Below are positions 1 to 7,469 of a DNA stretch of 64,000 nucleotides, one piece after another. The stretch covers positions 744,001 through 808,000 of the forward strand of contig NZ_CP162142.1 of NCBI RefSeq assembly GCF_040833965.1, given 5' to 3'. How positions within the stretch are numbered: the first letter of the stretch is position 1; every line of letters starts with the position of its first letter. The position numbers and the translations under genes are program-made. The notes below the pieces were generated by a model. It did no database searches and was not told where the DNA came from. It saw only the letters and a program-made list of their open reading frames with translations. Source of the DNA: Leptospira sp. WS39.C2. Lineage in GTDB: Bacteria > Spirochaetota > Leptospiria > Leptospirales > Leptospiraceae.

Positions 1-381
1 GTCTTTATCAAACTGAGTCTCTGTGAATTTTTCAATATCAAAGAGTTCCCAACCAGTGACACCAGCTGGAATTAGATTCTCTTGTGCGAGTTTGGTTACA
101 ATTTCTTGCCTTTGGTCGGGATCCACTGTGATAACACTTGTTTCGCTAGAACCATAGGAATAACCAAGGGCATCTAATTTTTTTGTGACTTCAGAGAAGT
201 CTTTAGAATCCAAGTCTTTGAAAAGAACCACTCGGTTCCTTTGGGAGGAGACATTGGAGAGAATGATGACGGCCACCACTACCACTGCAAGCACCCCAGC
301 CAAAATCATTTTTTTGGTTTTGTCGAGTTTGTTGAATAACTCTTTTAGATTGTCGATGATCTTTTGCAGTGGTTCAGGCAT
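1..381 (-). CDS. fliF: Flagellar M-ring protein FliF, N-terminal part (runs off the window)
   Basis: Translating the minus strand from the ATG at 381 gives 127 residues with no stop before the window edge. After a charged N-terminus there is a membrane segment at about residues 25-43, then a region with the hallmarks of the YscJ/FliF ring domain ([17 protein letters not shown], then [13 protein letters not shown]). FliF forms the MS ring of the flagellar motor in the inner membrane. A GAGG about nine bases upstream of the ATG can serve as ribosome binding site. In other spirochetes fliF directly follows flgB-flgC-fliE; here those three lie about 10 kb away on the same strand (10554-11918). 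The rest of the protein, including the C-terminal FliG-binding part, is outside the window. Confidence 0.93.
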   Translation of the reverse strand, partial: MPEPLQKIIDNLKELFNKLDKTKKMILAGVLAVVVVAVIILSNVSSQRNRVVLFKDLDSKDFSEVTKKLDALGYSYGSSETSVITVDPDQRQEIVTKLAQENLIPAGVTGWELFDIEKFTETQFDKD

Positions 382-423
382 AGTTCGGGCCTCGTAGAGA
401 TTTGAGACATAATGCCATGAAAT

Positions 424-451
424 CCCCGAAATGTACAAGTACTTTTCGGGG
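424..451. other. Hairpin upstream of fliF
   Basis: CCCCGAAA (424-431) and TTTCGGGG (444-451) form a perfect 8-bp stem round a 12-base loop. It lies in the 200-base gap between fliF and vapB, about 45-70 bases before the fliF start codon. No run of T follows on either strand, so a simple intrinsic terminator is not supported. A 5' leader structure of fliF or the remnant of a terminator are both possible. I see no credible gene in 382-590. Confidence 0.45.
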
Positions 452-590
452 GGAAGGTGGGAATTGAACGGGTGAATGTGAATTTGCATAGGAGATTGTG
501 GAGTTCCAATTCCTGGGTTCCATTGTCCGAAACGTCTGTAGTAAGCAGAGGTGGTTTAGTTAAATCCTCCATGGGAAGGATAATTAATTT

Positions 591-629
591 TTGACGAATC
601 GGACATACTATCGTATGCTAAATCGTATG
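591..629 (+). promoter_or_regulatory. vapBC promoter with overlapping repeats (probable autoregulation site)
   Basis: TTGACG (591-596), a 17-base spacer and TATGCT (614-619) make a good sigma-70 promoter. Transcription would start at about 626, that is, at the vapB ATG (627). Two direct copies of ATCGTATG (610-617, 622-629) and an inverted pair CATAC/GTATG (604-608, 613-617) overlap the -10 box and the start. VapB-VapC complexes usually repress their own promoter, so these repeats are a natural operator candidate; that role is inferred. Confidence 0.6.
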
Positions 630-842
630 AAGGTAACTGCAATTCTCCCTGATGATTTAATCACTGACGTTCAAAAATACACTCAAGGTAAAAATATTAC
701 AGATTCCTTGCAAAAGGCACTTTCTGAGTGGGTCAAACTTGCAAAGGTAAAAAAGCTGAATGAAAAATTGAAAAAAAAACCACTGAGTTTTTCAGAAGAT
801 TTTTCGGCGGAAACAATTAGAAAAATGAATCGATCACAATGA
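627..842 (+). CDS. vapB: VapB-family antitoxin
   Basis: A 71-residue protein beginning MKVTAILPDDLITDVQKYT. The N-terminus resembles the ribbon-helix-helix DNA-binding fold of VapB antitoxins, and the lysine-rich C-terminal part would wrap the toxin. The frame is open further upstream, to a TTG at 591, but that TTG is the -35 box of the best promoter, so I place the start at the ATG at 627. No Shine-Dalgarno sequence precedes it, which fits a leaderless mRNA. The last four bases (ATGA) overlap the start of vapC, as expected for translational coupling of a toxin-antitoxin pair. The assignment rests on weak sequence resemblance plus the PIN-domain partner. Confidence 0.75.
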   Translation: MKVTAILPDDLITDVQKYTQGKNITDSLQKALSEWVKLAKVKKLNEKLKKKPLSFSEDFSAETIRKMNRSQ

Positions 843-1219
843 TTTTAGTAGATACATCGGTTTGGATTGAATTTTTTCGGGGGAAGGAACCTTTTTTATC
901 TGAATTGATCACTTTGATTGAAACATCTGAAGTGTTTGCTCATGAAGTTGTATTTGGTGAAATTTTACAAGGATGTAAAAATAAAACGGAACTCGAGTTT
1001 GTATTAGAGTATTGGGAAAGTTTAAATCGGATTGTATCCAATGGTTCCTTTATCAACGCAGGATCCCTTTCATTTGAAAAAAAATATTTTGAATATGAAA
1101 TTGGATTGGTTGATTCAATCTTAATATATGAAACCAAAATGAGAAATTGTAAACTTTGGACACTCGATAAAAAATTACTTAAAGTCTTGGATGTTTCCTA
1201 TATTTACCAAAGGCCGTAA
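839..1219 (+). CDS. vapC: VapC-family PIN-domain toxin ribonuclease
   Basis: A 126-residue protein, normal length for VapC. All four acidic residues of the PIN-domain metal site can be placed: D5 (ILVDTSVWIEFF), E41 (FGEIL), D92 (GLVDS) and D110 (TLDKK). VapC toxins are Mg-dependent RNases that cut tRNA or rRNA and stop translation; the target here is unknown. It overlaps vapB by 4 bases (ATGA), so the two are co-translated and co-regulated. The intact active site suggests a working toxin. The pair sits at one edge of the accessory block that separates fliF from fliE. Confidence 0.88.
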   Translation: MILVDTSVWIEFFRGKEPFLSELITLIETSEVFAHEVVFGEILQGCKNKTELEFVLEYWESLNRIVSNGSFINAGSLSFEKKYFEYEIGLVDSILIYETKMRNCKLWTLDKKLLKVLDVSYIYQRP

Positions 1220-1242
1220 TTGCTGTGTAAAACAGCAATTAC
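1216..1242. terminator. Hairpin at the end of vapC
   Basis: GTAATTGCTGT (1216-1226) and ACAGCAATTAC (1232-1242) form an 11-bp perfect stem with a 5-base loop. The stem contains the vapC stop codon and lies between the convergent vapC and aminotransferase genes. There is no clear U-tract, so it may stabilise the 3' ends or assist termination in both directions rather than act as a classical intrinsic terminator. Confidence 0.5.
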
Positions 1243-1274
1243 ATGATGTGCTTCGGAAATTTACTTAAGGATTC

Positions 1275-2741
1275 CTACACACCTTCCACTTTTTGGAACA
1301 CTCGGTCAAAACGTTTGATTGCATCATCAATCACTTCATCCGTATCTGAGGCGCTTGTATACAACCTGCTTCCAGCAAGGGTCACAAGTCCCTCTGACAT
1401 GTAAGCGGCTCCCATTTCTTCCATCGCATGTTTGCGTTTGTGGGCTTCTGCAATGGTTTTTTTGATGGTCCAAAATTTCTTGATATCAATATCGAGTAAC
1501 ATCGTACCAACAGTTTCGAGATGGCAAATGGAACCTTGGTTGAAGGCAACAAAAGGTAGATCATATTTTTTGATGAGTTTTTGTAATCCTTTTGTGAGGC
1601 GGTCACCAGCTTTTCCCGATTTTTCACAGGCTTTTGTTTTTTCCATTTCACAAAGTGTGAAGTAACCGGCAAGGGAACTAAGTGGGTTTGCTGCCATCGT
1701 TCCACCGATTAACGCCTTTTTGGTGCCCGTTTGTAATCCTGCAGATACATACTTCATGTATTCTTTTTTACCACCAAGCCCACCAGCAGATGGATAACCA
1801 CCAGCGACAACCTTTCCAAACACAGTGAGATCTGGGTCTACACCAAAGTACCCTTGTGCTCCACTAAGACCAATTCGAAATGCTGTTACCACTTCATCAA
1901 AGATAAGTAGGGCACCATATTTGTTACAAAGTTCTCTTACACCTTTGTTAAAGTTGAGATCAAGTGGTCTTGTTCCACTCTCTGGGCCAACTGGTTCAAT
2001 GAGAACAGCAGCGGTTCCACCAAAAAAACGATTTCGTTTGAGAACAGATTCGAGAGAGTTCAAATCGTTCGGATAAAATTCTTGTGTGTATTTGAAAATA
2101 GATCTTGGTACACCATTGGCTTCAAAATGCCTTGTACCAGGGATCCGAAGGCCATAAGCGAGTTGGTCACTCCATCCATGGTATGCACCACCCATCTTCA
2201 CGATGTTTTTTTTCTTTGTCGCAAGCCTTGCCACTCGGATGGAAGCCATACAAGCTTCGGTTCCGGAACCTAACATGCGAAACATTTCCACAGAAGGAAC
2301 GAGTTCGACAATTTTTTCGGCGAGTTTGTATTCGTATTCATGGAAAAGCCCAGTCACGGGTCCTGTTGAATCTAAGAGTTCGATTACTTTTTTACGAACA
2401 CTTGCGGGGTTACTGCCGAGGACTGTGGGTCCACCTGCTTGTAAAAAGTCGATGTATTTGTTTCCATCCAAATCATAGAGGTAAGCACCCGAAGCTTTTG
2501 TGAACACAAGAGGGAATGGAAAATTGAACGACAAGTTGTGTTGGACACCACCTGGGATGTATTCCGAAGCCTTTGTGATCATGGCTTTGGACTTACTACA
2601 TTTTTTTTCAAAGTAGTTTTGGTTGATGTTTTCCATTTCGTCTTTGCGAATGGAACGGATCGGTAGGGAAACTAATTTCCGTAAGTCTTTGTAAACTTGG
2701 TCTACATTGGGGTATTCATTGATGGAAAAGCCTGTGGCCAT
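1275..2741 (-). CDS. Class-III (glutamate-1-semialdehyde aminomutase-like) PLP aminotransferase
   Basis: A 488-residue PLP enzyme of the GSA-aminomutase/class-III aminotransferase family. Visible landmarks are GSGTEA (158-163, phosphate binding), AYHGW (186-190), FDEV with the ring-nitrogen aspartate D282, and FGKVVAGGYP with the Schiff-base lysine K310. It is longer than HemL (about 430 residues), mainly through an N-terminal extension of some 50 residues, so a housekeeping role in heme synthesis is unlikely. A GAGGAAA sits about nine bases before the ATG. It is divergent from the TetR gene and shares with it an intergenic region carrying a large palindrome (2773-2804), so it is probably a target of that regulator. 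The substrate cannot be read from the sequence. Confidence 0.85.
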   Translation of the reverse strand: MATGFSINEYPNVDQVYKDLRKLVSLPIRSIRKDEMENINQNYFEKKCSKSKAMITKASEYIPGGVQHNLSFNFPFPLVFTKASGAYLYDLDGNKYIDFLQAGGPTVLGSNPASVRKKVIELLDSTGPVTGLFHEYEYKLAEKIVELVPSVEMFRMLGSGTEACMASIRVARLATKKKNIVKMGGAYHGWSDQLAYGLRIPGTRHFEANGVPRSIFKYTQEFYPNDLNSLESVLKRNRFFGGTAAVLIEPVGPESGTRPLDLNFNKGVRELCNKYGALLIFDEVVTAFRIGLSGAQGYFGVDPDLTVFGKVVAGGYPSAGGLGGKKEYMKYVSAGLQTGTKKALIGGTMAANPLSSLAGYFTLCEMEKTKACEKSGKAGDRLTKGLQKLIKKYDLPFVAFNQGSICHLETVGTMLLDIDIKKFWTIKKTIAEAHKRKHAMEEMGAAYMSEGLVTLAGSRLYTSASDTDEVIDDAIKRFDRVFQKVEGV

Positions 2742-2772
2742 ACGATTGTTTCCTCGTCAGGGTTCTTTTGAC

Positions 2773-2804
2773 TTGACAATGAGTGAGTCATCACTCATTG
2801 TCAA
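2773..2804. promoter_or_regulatory. TetR operator 1 (32-base perfect palindrome)
   Basis: Two 14-base arms, TTGACAATGAGTGA and TCACTCATTGTCAA, flank a 4-base centre in the gap between the divergent aminotransferase and tetR genes. The core contains TGAGTCATCACTCA (2784-2797), which differs at one of 14 positions from the core of the palindrome at 4891-4906; the mirror-image 14-mer lies at 2780-2793. Each end carries an outward TTGACA, a possible -35 box for each divergent gene, although no convincing -10 follows. Autoregulation by the adjacent TetR protein is inferred. Confidence 0.75.
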
Positions 2805-2901
2805 GAAGGAAATAGAAATTTTAGAAAGTTTCTGAGATTCTTTGGGAATTGCGATCAATATCCTTGAGAAATCCAGCCTTTTTTCATTTATAGGACGAAA
2901 G

Positions 2902-3561
2902 ATGAGTATGGCAGACACAAAACATTTCAATCAAAGTTTCGAACGGATTTCGGAAGAAAAACGGACTCGGATTTTATCCATTGCCATTTCTGAGTTTGCC
3001 AACCGAGGTTTTACCAGTGCCAATACCAATACCATCGCCCAAAAAGCGGGGATTAGTGTCGGTTCCCTCTACAAATACTTCGAAACCAAAGAGGATTTTT
3101 TCTTAACTGTTGTCGATTATGGGATCAGCCAATTGGAAAAAACTTTAGAAACCGTTTTGTCTATGGAATTGGATTTTTTTGGGAAGGTAGAAAAGATTGT
3201 TCGCATCATCCAAAACCATTCTCGGATGAACCAAGACATCATTCGTCTCTACAATGAAATGACAACGGAAAGTAATTATGAACTCATTACACGCCTGTCA
3301 GGTGAACTTGAATCCTTATCAGCAAAATGTTATATCGATATGATTAGTTCTGCTAAAAAAGAAGGAACCATTGCCAGCGATGTGGATAGTAACTTGTCTG
3401 CTTTTTTACTCGATAATATCTTTATGACCTTACAGTTCTCCTATGCCACCGTGTATTACAAAGAACGCATGAAAATTTATTTGGGGGACGGCGTATTTGA
3501 AGATGATGAAGCAGTTGTCAAAGCTGTCATGAAATTCATCAGACGTGCCTTAGGCGGTTAG
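2902..3561 (+). CDS. TetR/AcrR-family transcriptional regulator
   Basis: From the ATG at 2902 (AGGA seven bases upstream) the protein has 219 residues, normal for the family. The frame opens further upstream at a TTG (2842), but the ribosome binding site supports 2902. The N-terminal domain has the typical TetR helix-turn-helix: KRTRILSIAISEFANRGF, then NTIAQKAGISVGSLYKYF. The C-terminal helical domain would bind an unknown ligand. The gene is divergent from the aminotransferase and convergent with the MFS transporter (4-base overlap of the stops). Matching palindromes upstream of both the aminotransferase/tetR and the MFS/kinase genes suggest a local repressor of the whole cluster. Confidence 0.93.
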   Translation: MSMADTKHFNQSFERISEEKRTRILSIAISEFANRGFTSANTNTIAQKAGISVGSLYKYFETKEDFFLTVVDYGISQLEKTLETVLSMELDFFGKVEKIVRIIQNHSRMNQDIIRLYNEMTTESNYELITRLSGELESLSAKCYIDMISSAKKEGTIASDVDSNLSAFLLDNIFMTLQFSYATVYYKERMKIYLGDGVFEDDEAVVKAVMKFIRRALGG

Positions 3562-4763
3562 GGTTCCATAAACGGACTTTCTTTCAATTGGAAGACAAGT
3601 GCCAGTGTAAGTACTGTTAACGCAAGTAACACATATAAAAACGATACCATTCCAAAAAAATTAAGCCCTAAGATAAAAACAATCCCTGAGACTTGGCCCA
3701 CAAGGAGTAGTAACCCTTGTGAGGTGGACTCTGGGGCAGGGGATGTGATCTCTGCACAGTATTGGAATCCAATGGGTGCACCAATTCCTAGTAAAAAAAA
3801 TCCAATCACTATCGAACCAATGAGTAAGGGGATAAATCCTTGGAACAAAACAAAAACAGAGAGTCCTAATAAAAATCCAACCATCGCGATGACTAAAAAT
3901 AGTTTTCTTTTTTGGAATTTGTCAGAGAGGGGAGGAATGATAATGCCACCAACGATCCCTGCGATGAGCATCACCCCACCCACAAGTCCAGACTCTTCTG
4001 TGTTCAAACCTTTGATTTCACAAATCTGATCGATACAAGTACTCACAGCATTAAACACACCAAGCCCAATCAGAAACAAAAATAGAATCTTTTTCATGTC
4101 GGCTTGTTTCCATAAAAAACGAATCCCATCGATAAAGGAGAGTTCATGGTCTTCACCGTGTGTACTCGGTGAGGTGGGAGGTTTTTCTCTTACGAGAAGT
4201 AAAAAAAGAATCGCACTCCCCATGGAAACAAACCCATAGACCATCATCACTTCAGGGATCGTGTTTCCGCTATGTAAGAGTATGGGAGTCAGGATCATAA
4301 CAAGGATGATTCCGAGGAACTGGGCGAGAGTTCCTAAGGCAACGGATGTGGCACGTTCGTGGATGGGAAACCACAACACACTGATTTTTGTCACGGCATT
4401 GAGTAAGAAAGGTTGGGCAATGGCAAGACCCAATTGGCAAATGAGAACCACAGTATAATCCGAAGCATACATCCCTTTGAGTAACCCGCAAACACCTGTT
4501 AGGATAGCGCCAATCCCAACACCAATTTTGATTCCATAGGTATCAATCACATACGAAGCAGGGATGGCGATGAAAACAAAAACAGCTAAAAACACTAAAG
4601 ACAAAAGATCGATTTGGAGGGGGGAAACCATATAAAACTCTTTTGCTTCCCTGGCAATAGGAGCAAATGACAACCATTGCAAACAAATGGTCGCTGTGAT
4701 CACGATGTAGGCAAATAATACCACCCAACGGTATCCATAGACTTTTACTGGCATTTGGCTCAT
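3558..4763 (-). CDS. MFS transporter, FLVCR-like
   Basis: A 401-residue polytopic membrane protein with about 12 hydrophobic segments. The N-terminus (YGYRWVVLFAYIV, then PLQIDLLSLVFLAVF) and the QLGLAIAQPFLLNAVTKIS segment resemble the FLVCR/DIRC2 branch of the major facilitator superfamily, whose animal members move choline, ethanolamine or heme. The ATG at 4763 has a good AAGGGAG upstream and is preferred over the start 14 codons earlier. It is divergent from the FGGY kinase, and TetR operator 2 lies between them. Its substrate is probably whatever the neighbouring kinases and dehydrogenase process; this is inference from context only. Confidence 0.8.
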   Translation of the reverse strand: MSQMPVKVYGYRWVVLFAYIVITATICLQWLSFAPIAREAKEFYMVSPLQIDLLSLVFLAVFVFIAIPASYVIDTYGIKIGVGIGAILTGVCGLLKGMYASDYTVVLICQLGLAIAQPFLLNAVTKISVLWFPIHERATSVALGTLAQFLGIILVMILTPILLHSGNTIPEVMMVYGFVSMGSAILFLLLVREKPPTSPSTHGEDHELSFIDGIRFLWKQADMKKILFLFLIGLGVFNAVSTCIDQICEIKGLNTEESGLVGGVMLIAGIVGGIIIPPLSDKFQKRKLFLVIAMVGFLLGLSVFVLFQGFIPLLIGSIVIGFFLLGIGAPIGFQYCAEITSPAPESTSQGLLLLVGQVSGIVFILGLNFFGMVSFLYVLLALTVLTLALVFQLKESPFMEP

Positions 4764-4890
4764 ACGACTCTCTCCCTTGTTTTCCCATTGGCAAAGATTT
4801 CCCAAAAAAGAGACCCACAGAAATCCTTTCGGAAAAGGAAGAGGGTGAGGAAAAATCGATTGCCAACGGAGCTGATCCTACTAAATCCTT

Positions 4891-4906
4891 GTGAGTGATC
4901 ACTCAC
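4891..4906. promoter_or_regulatory. TetR operator 2 (16-base perfect palindrome)
   Basis: GTGAGTGATCACTCAC is a perfect palindrome in the 240-base gap between the divergent MFS and FGGY-kinase genes. Its 14-base core, TGAGTGATCACTCA, matches operator 1 with one difference. It lies 98 bases before the kinase ATG and 128 bases before the transporter ATG, a suitable position to control both. I could not identify flanking -35/-10 boxes with confidence. Confidence 0.75.
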
Positions 4907-5003
4907 TTTTTTATTCTTTTGGCAGAAAAACTCCAAAAAATGGCAAAGTTAGCCTAAAATTGGTGAAAACCGGGGTGGTGGCACCCAAAGCGAAGGAGAT
5001 TCC

Positions 5004-6602
5004 ATGGATTCAGACTGTATTTTAGCCTACGACATTGGCACCACAGGTGTGAAAACCTGTCTTTTCCGGATGACGTCCACACTCACACTCGTGGCATCAG
5101 CCACAAAAGAATACCCAATCCAACTTTTGACAAACGGTGGGGCCGAACAAAATCCAGAGGACTTTTGGGAGGCGATGAAGTTTACCACTGAGCTCGTGTT
5201 AAATGATGCCAAGGTTTCCAAAGAAAACATCCAAGGCATTTCCTTTTGTTCACAAATGCAAGGACTTGTGCTTGTGGATGAAATGTTTCGACCTGTCCGA
5301 AATGCCATGAGTTATATGGACCAAAGGGCCACAAAAGAAATGAAGGCCGGCATCGAATATGGATTTAAAATTGAAGGCATCAATGCATTTAAACTTTTGG
5401 TATCCCTTTGGATTACTGGCGCAGTGGCAGCAAGTGTAAAAGATCCAATTTGGAAATACAAATGGGTTGAGAAAAATGAACCAGATAACTTTAGTAAGGT
5501 GAGATGGTGGTTTGATGTCAAAGAATATTTAATCGCTAGGTGTACAAACCAAGCAGTGATGACAAGAGATTCTGCTTTTGCTACATTTTTATACAACTCT
5601 AGAAAAGGAAAAGGAAACTGGAGTCCTTTTCTTTGTAAGTTATTTGGTGTTAGGAAGGAACATTTGCCAAAACTGATCAATGCCGAAGAAAAAGTGGGAG
5701 GACTCACAAACGAAGCGGCAGAGTTTTTGGGTCTTGAAGCCGGCACACCCGTGTTTGGTGGTGGAGGAGATGCATCTCTTATCGGTGTAGGTGCAGGTGC
5801 AGTATCAGAAGGAGACACTCATATTTATGCGGGGACATCTGGATGGATCGGTACTGTTACCAAAAAGAGGACTGTTGACATCAATGCAAGAATTGCATCG
5901 ATTGTGGGCAGTCGAGAAGGTTATTATAATTATTTTGGGGAACAAGAAACATCGGGTAAGTGTTTGCAATGGGTGAAAGACCATTTGGCTCTAGATGAAA
6001 TTGATTTGTACTTAGAAAAAAAGAAAATCACAGATGGCCCTGATGCTGTATATGAAAGTTTATTCGAATTTATGTTTGATTCTATCAAAGATACAGAACC
6101 TGGTTCCCAAGGAGTGATTTTCACACCTTGGTTACATGGAAACCGGTGTCCTTTTGAAGATCCAAAAGCAAGAGGGATCTTTTTTAATATCAGCTTACAT
6201 ACGGGAAAACGTATTTTAATCCGATCTGTGATTGAAGGAATTTTGTTCCACAAACGATGGATATTAGAACTATCCAACGCTAAAGTTCCAACTTCGAAAA
6301 ACATTCGATTTGTAGGTGGAGTGGCCCGTTCAAGTTTCATCTGTCAAATGTTAGCTGACATTACAGGAAAAACCATCGAACGTGTTGTCCATCCTGAAAA
6401 CGTTGGAGCGATTGGAGCGGCTGCCATTGTTGCTTTGGGTCTTGGAAAAATTAAAAAGTACGAAGACATCAAACAAATGATTCCTGTAGACAAAACTTGG
6501 ATTCCGAATCCAAGTTTAAAACCAGTGTATGATAAAAACTTTTCAGTCTTTCAAAAATTATATAAAACAAATCAAAAACATTTTGCGGTTCTCAATTCTT
6601 AA
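5004..6602 (+). CDS. FGGY-family carbohydrate/polyol kinase (xylulokinase-like)
   Basis: A 532-residue ATP-dependent kinase of the FGGY family. The N-terminal phosphate-1 motif is LAYDIGTTGVKTCLF. The second lobe has GGGGDASLIGVGAGAVSEGD and AGTSGWIG, and the C-terminal adenosine motif is RFVGGVARSSFICQMLADI followed by GAIGAAA. An AAGGAG lies just before the ATG. It resembles xylulokinase more than GlpK. It heads the run kinase, APH-like kinase, FAD-dependent glycerol-3-phosphate-type dehydrogenase. A kinase of this family followed by a GlpD-type enzyme also occurs in erythritol catabolism (EryA/EryB), so a polyol or sugar alcohol is a reasonable but unproven substrate. Operator 2 lies 98 bases upstream. 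Confidence 0.85.
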   Translation: MDSDCILAYDIGTTGVKTCLFRMTSTLTLVASATKEYPIQLLTNGGAEQNPEDFWEAMKFTTELVLNDAKVSKENIQGISFCSQMQGLVLVDEMFRPVRNAMSYMDQRATKEMKAGIEYGFKIEGINAFKLLVSLWITGAVAASVKDPIWKYKWVEKNEPDNFSKVRWWFDVKEYLIARCTNQAVMTRDSAFATFLYNSRKGKGNWSPFLCKLFGVRKEHLPKLINAEEKVGGLTNEAAEFLGLEAGTPVFGGGGDASLIGVGAGAVSEGDTHIYAGTSGWIGTVTKKRTVDINARIASIVGSREGYYNYFGEQETSGKCLQWVKDHLALDEIDLYLEKKKITDGPDAVYESLFEFMFDSIKDTEPGSQGVIFTPWLHGNRCPFEDPKARGIFFNISLHTGKRILIRSVIEGILFHKRWILELSNAKVPTSKNIRFVGGVARSSFICQMLADITGKTIERVVHPENVGAIGAAAIVALGLGKIKKYEDIKQMIPVDKTWIPNPSLKPVYDKNFSVFQKLYKTNQKHFAVLNS

Positions 6603-6620
6603 ATCAAAGCAGGCATAAAA

Positions 6621-7469
6621 ATGAATTCATCTATAGAACAAAACTTAGAAAATTTGGGTGTTCCTTTTGCGATCGGCAGGTCAGCAGATTTGTATGATTT
6701 ACCGAACAACCAAGTTTTAAAACTCTTTTTCCCTTCGGCAAACCCAAAAGAAATTGAAGCTGAATATGAAAACACACTAGAAGTGAGCCGTTTACAGGTG
6801 ACGAAGATGCATTGTTATGGAAAAGTAAAAGTCGGAGAACGATTAGGCATTGTCTTTGATCGTTTGGATGGAATTTCCTTAACCAAATTGCCTGACAAAA
6901 ATCCAATCGAACTTTTTCGCATTGCGAATACATTAGCGAACTTACACTTCAAAATGCACCAAACCAAAAGTCAAAAACTTAGAGACATCAAACAAATATT
7001 AAATGATTGTTTGGAGGCAAAACCTTTGGAGTTTCTCAGTAAAGATGAGAAAAAAATCATTAGTGAATACATCAAAAACTTACCAGAGGGAGACTCTGTC
7101 CTCCACTTGGATTTTCACCCAGAGAATGTCATAGTAAAGGGTAAGGAACCAATAGTCATTGACTGGATGACGGCGGCAAAGGGGAATCCTTGTGCTGATG
7201 TTTCCTTCACACAACTTTTATTTACCGATGGAGAGTTGTGGCCAGGAACTCCAAAGTTAAAAATCCTATTTTATACTCTGATTCGAAAGTTCATTTTAAG
7301 TGGTTATCTCAAATCTTACAAACACCTAAGTGGTCTGACCAATGCGGATCTAAATCGTTGGAGGTTGTCTTCCCTTTTGTTAAGGCTTGGGCTATGGGAC
7401 ATTCAAAGTGAACGAGAGAATTTGAAACAACAAATCAAACTTTGGCTTTCAAAAGGAGGGAACGTTTGA
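6621..7469 (+). CDS. Aminoglycoside phosphotransferase/choline kinase-fold kinase
   Basis: A 282-residue protein with the APH-fold catalytic motifs: VLHLDFHPENVIV (Brenner loop with the catalytic Asp and Asn) followed by VIDWMTAAKGNPCADVS (metal-binding Asp). The N-terminal lobe is short, with SADLYDLPNNQVLKLF as the likely nucleotide-binding strand pair. Such kinases phosphorylate small hydroxyl compounds such as choline, homoserine or fructosamines; the substrate here is unknown. It begins 18 bases after the FGGY kinase and overlaps the dehydrogenase start by four bases (TTGA), so it belongs to the same operon. Resistance to an antibiotic is not implied by the context. Confidence 0.78.
   Translation: MNSSIEQNLENLGVPFAIGRSADLYDLPNNQVLKLFFPSANPKEIEAEYENTLEVSRLQVTKMHCYGKVKVGERLGIVFDRLDGISLTKLPDKNPIELFRIANTLANLHFKMHQTKSQKLRDIKQILNDCLEAKPLEFLSKDEKKIISEYIKNLPEGDSVLHLDFHPENVIVKGKEPIVIDWMTAAKGNPCADVSFTQLLFTDGELWPGTPKLKILFYTLIRKFILSGYLKSYKHLSGLTNADLNRWRLSSLLLRLGLWDIQSERENLKQQIKLWLSKGGNV

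Noticed and set aside
345..572. 75-codon minus-strand ORF upstream of fliF
   Set aside because: It overlaps the fliF start in another frame, has no recognisable motif or ribosome binding site, and its composition looks like out-of-frame translation.
591..626. TTG start for VapB at 591
   Set aside because: This TTG is the -35 box of the best promoter; the ATG at 627 fits the promoter and the size of VapB antitoxins.
2842..2901. 20 extra N-terminal codons for TetR
   Set aside because: The ATG at 2902 has an AGGA at the right distance and gives a normal TetR N-terminus.
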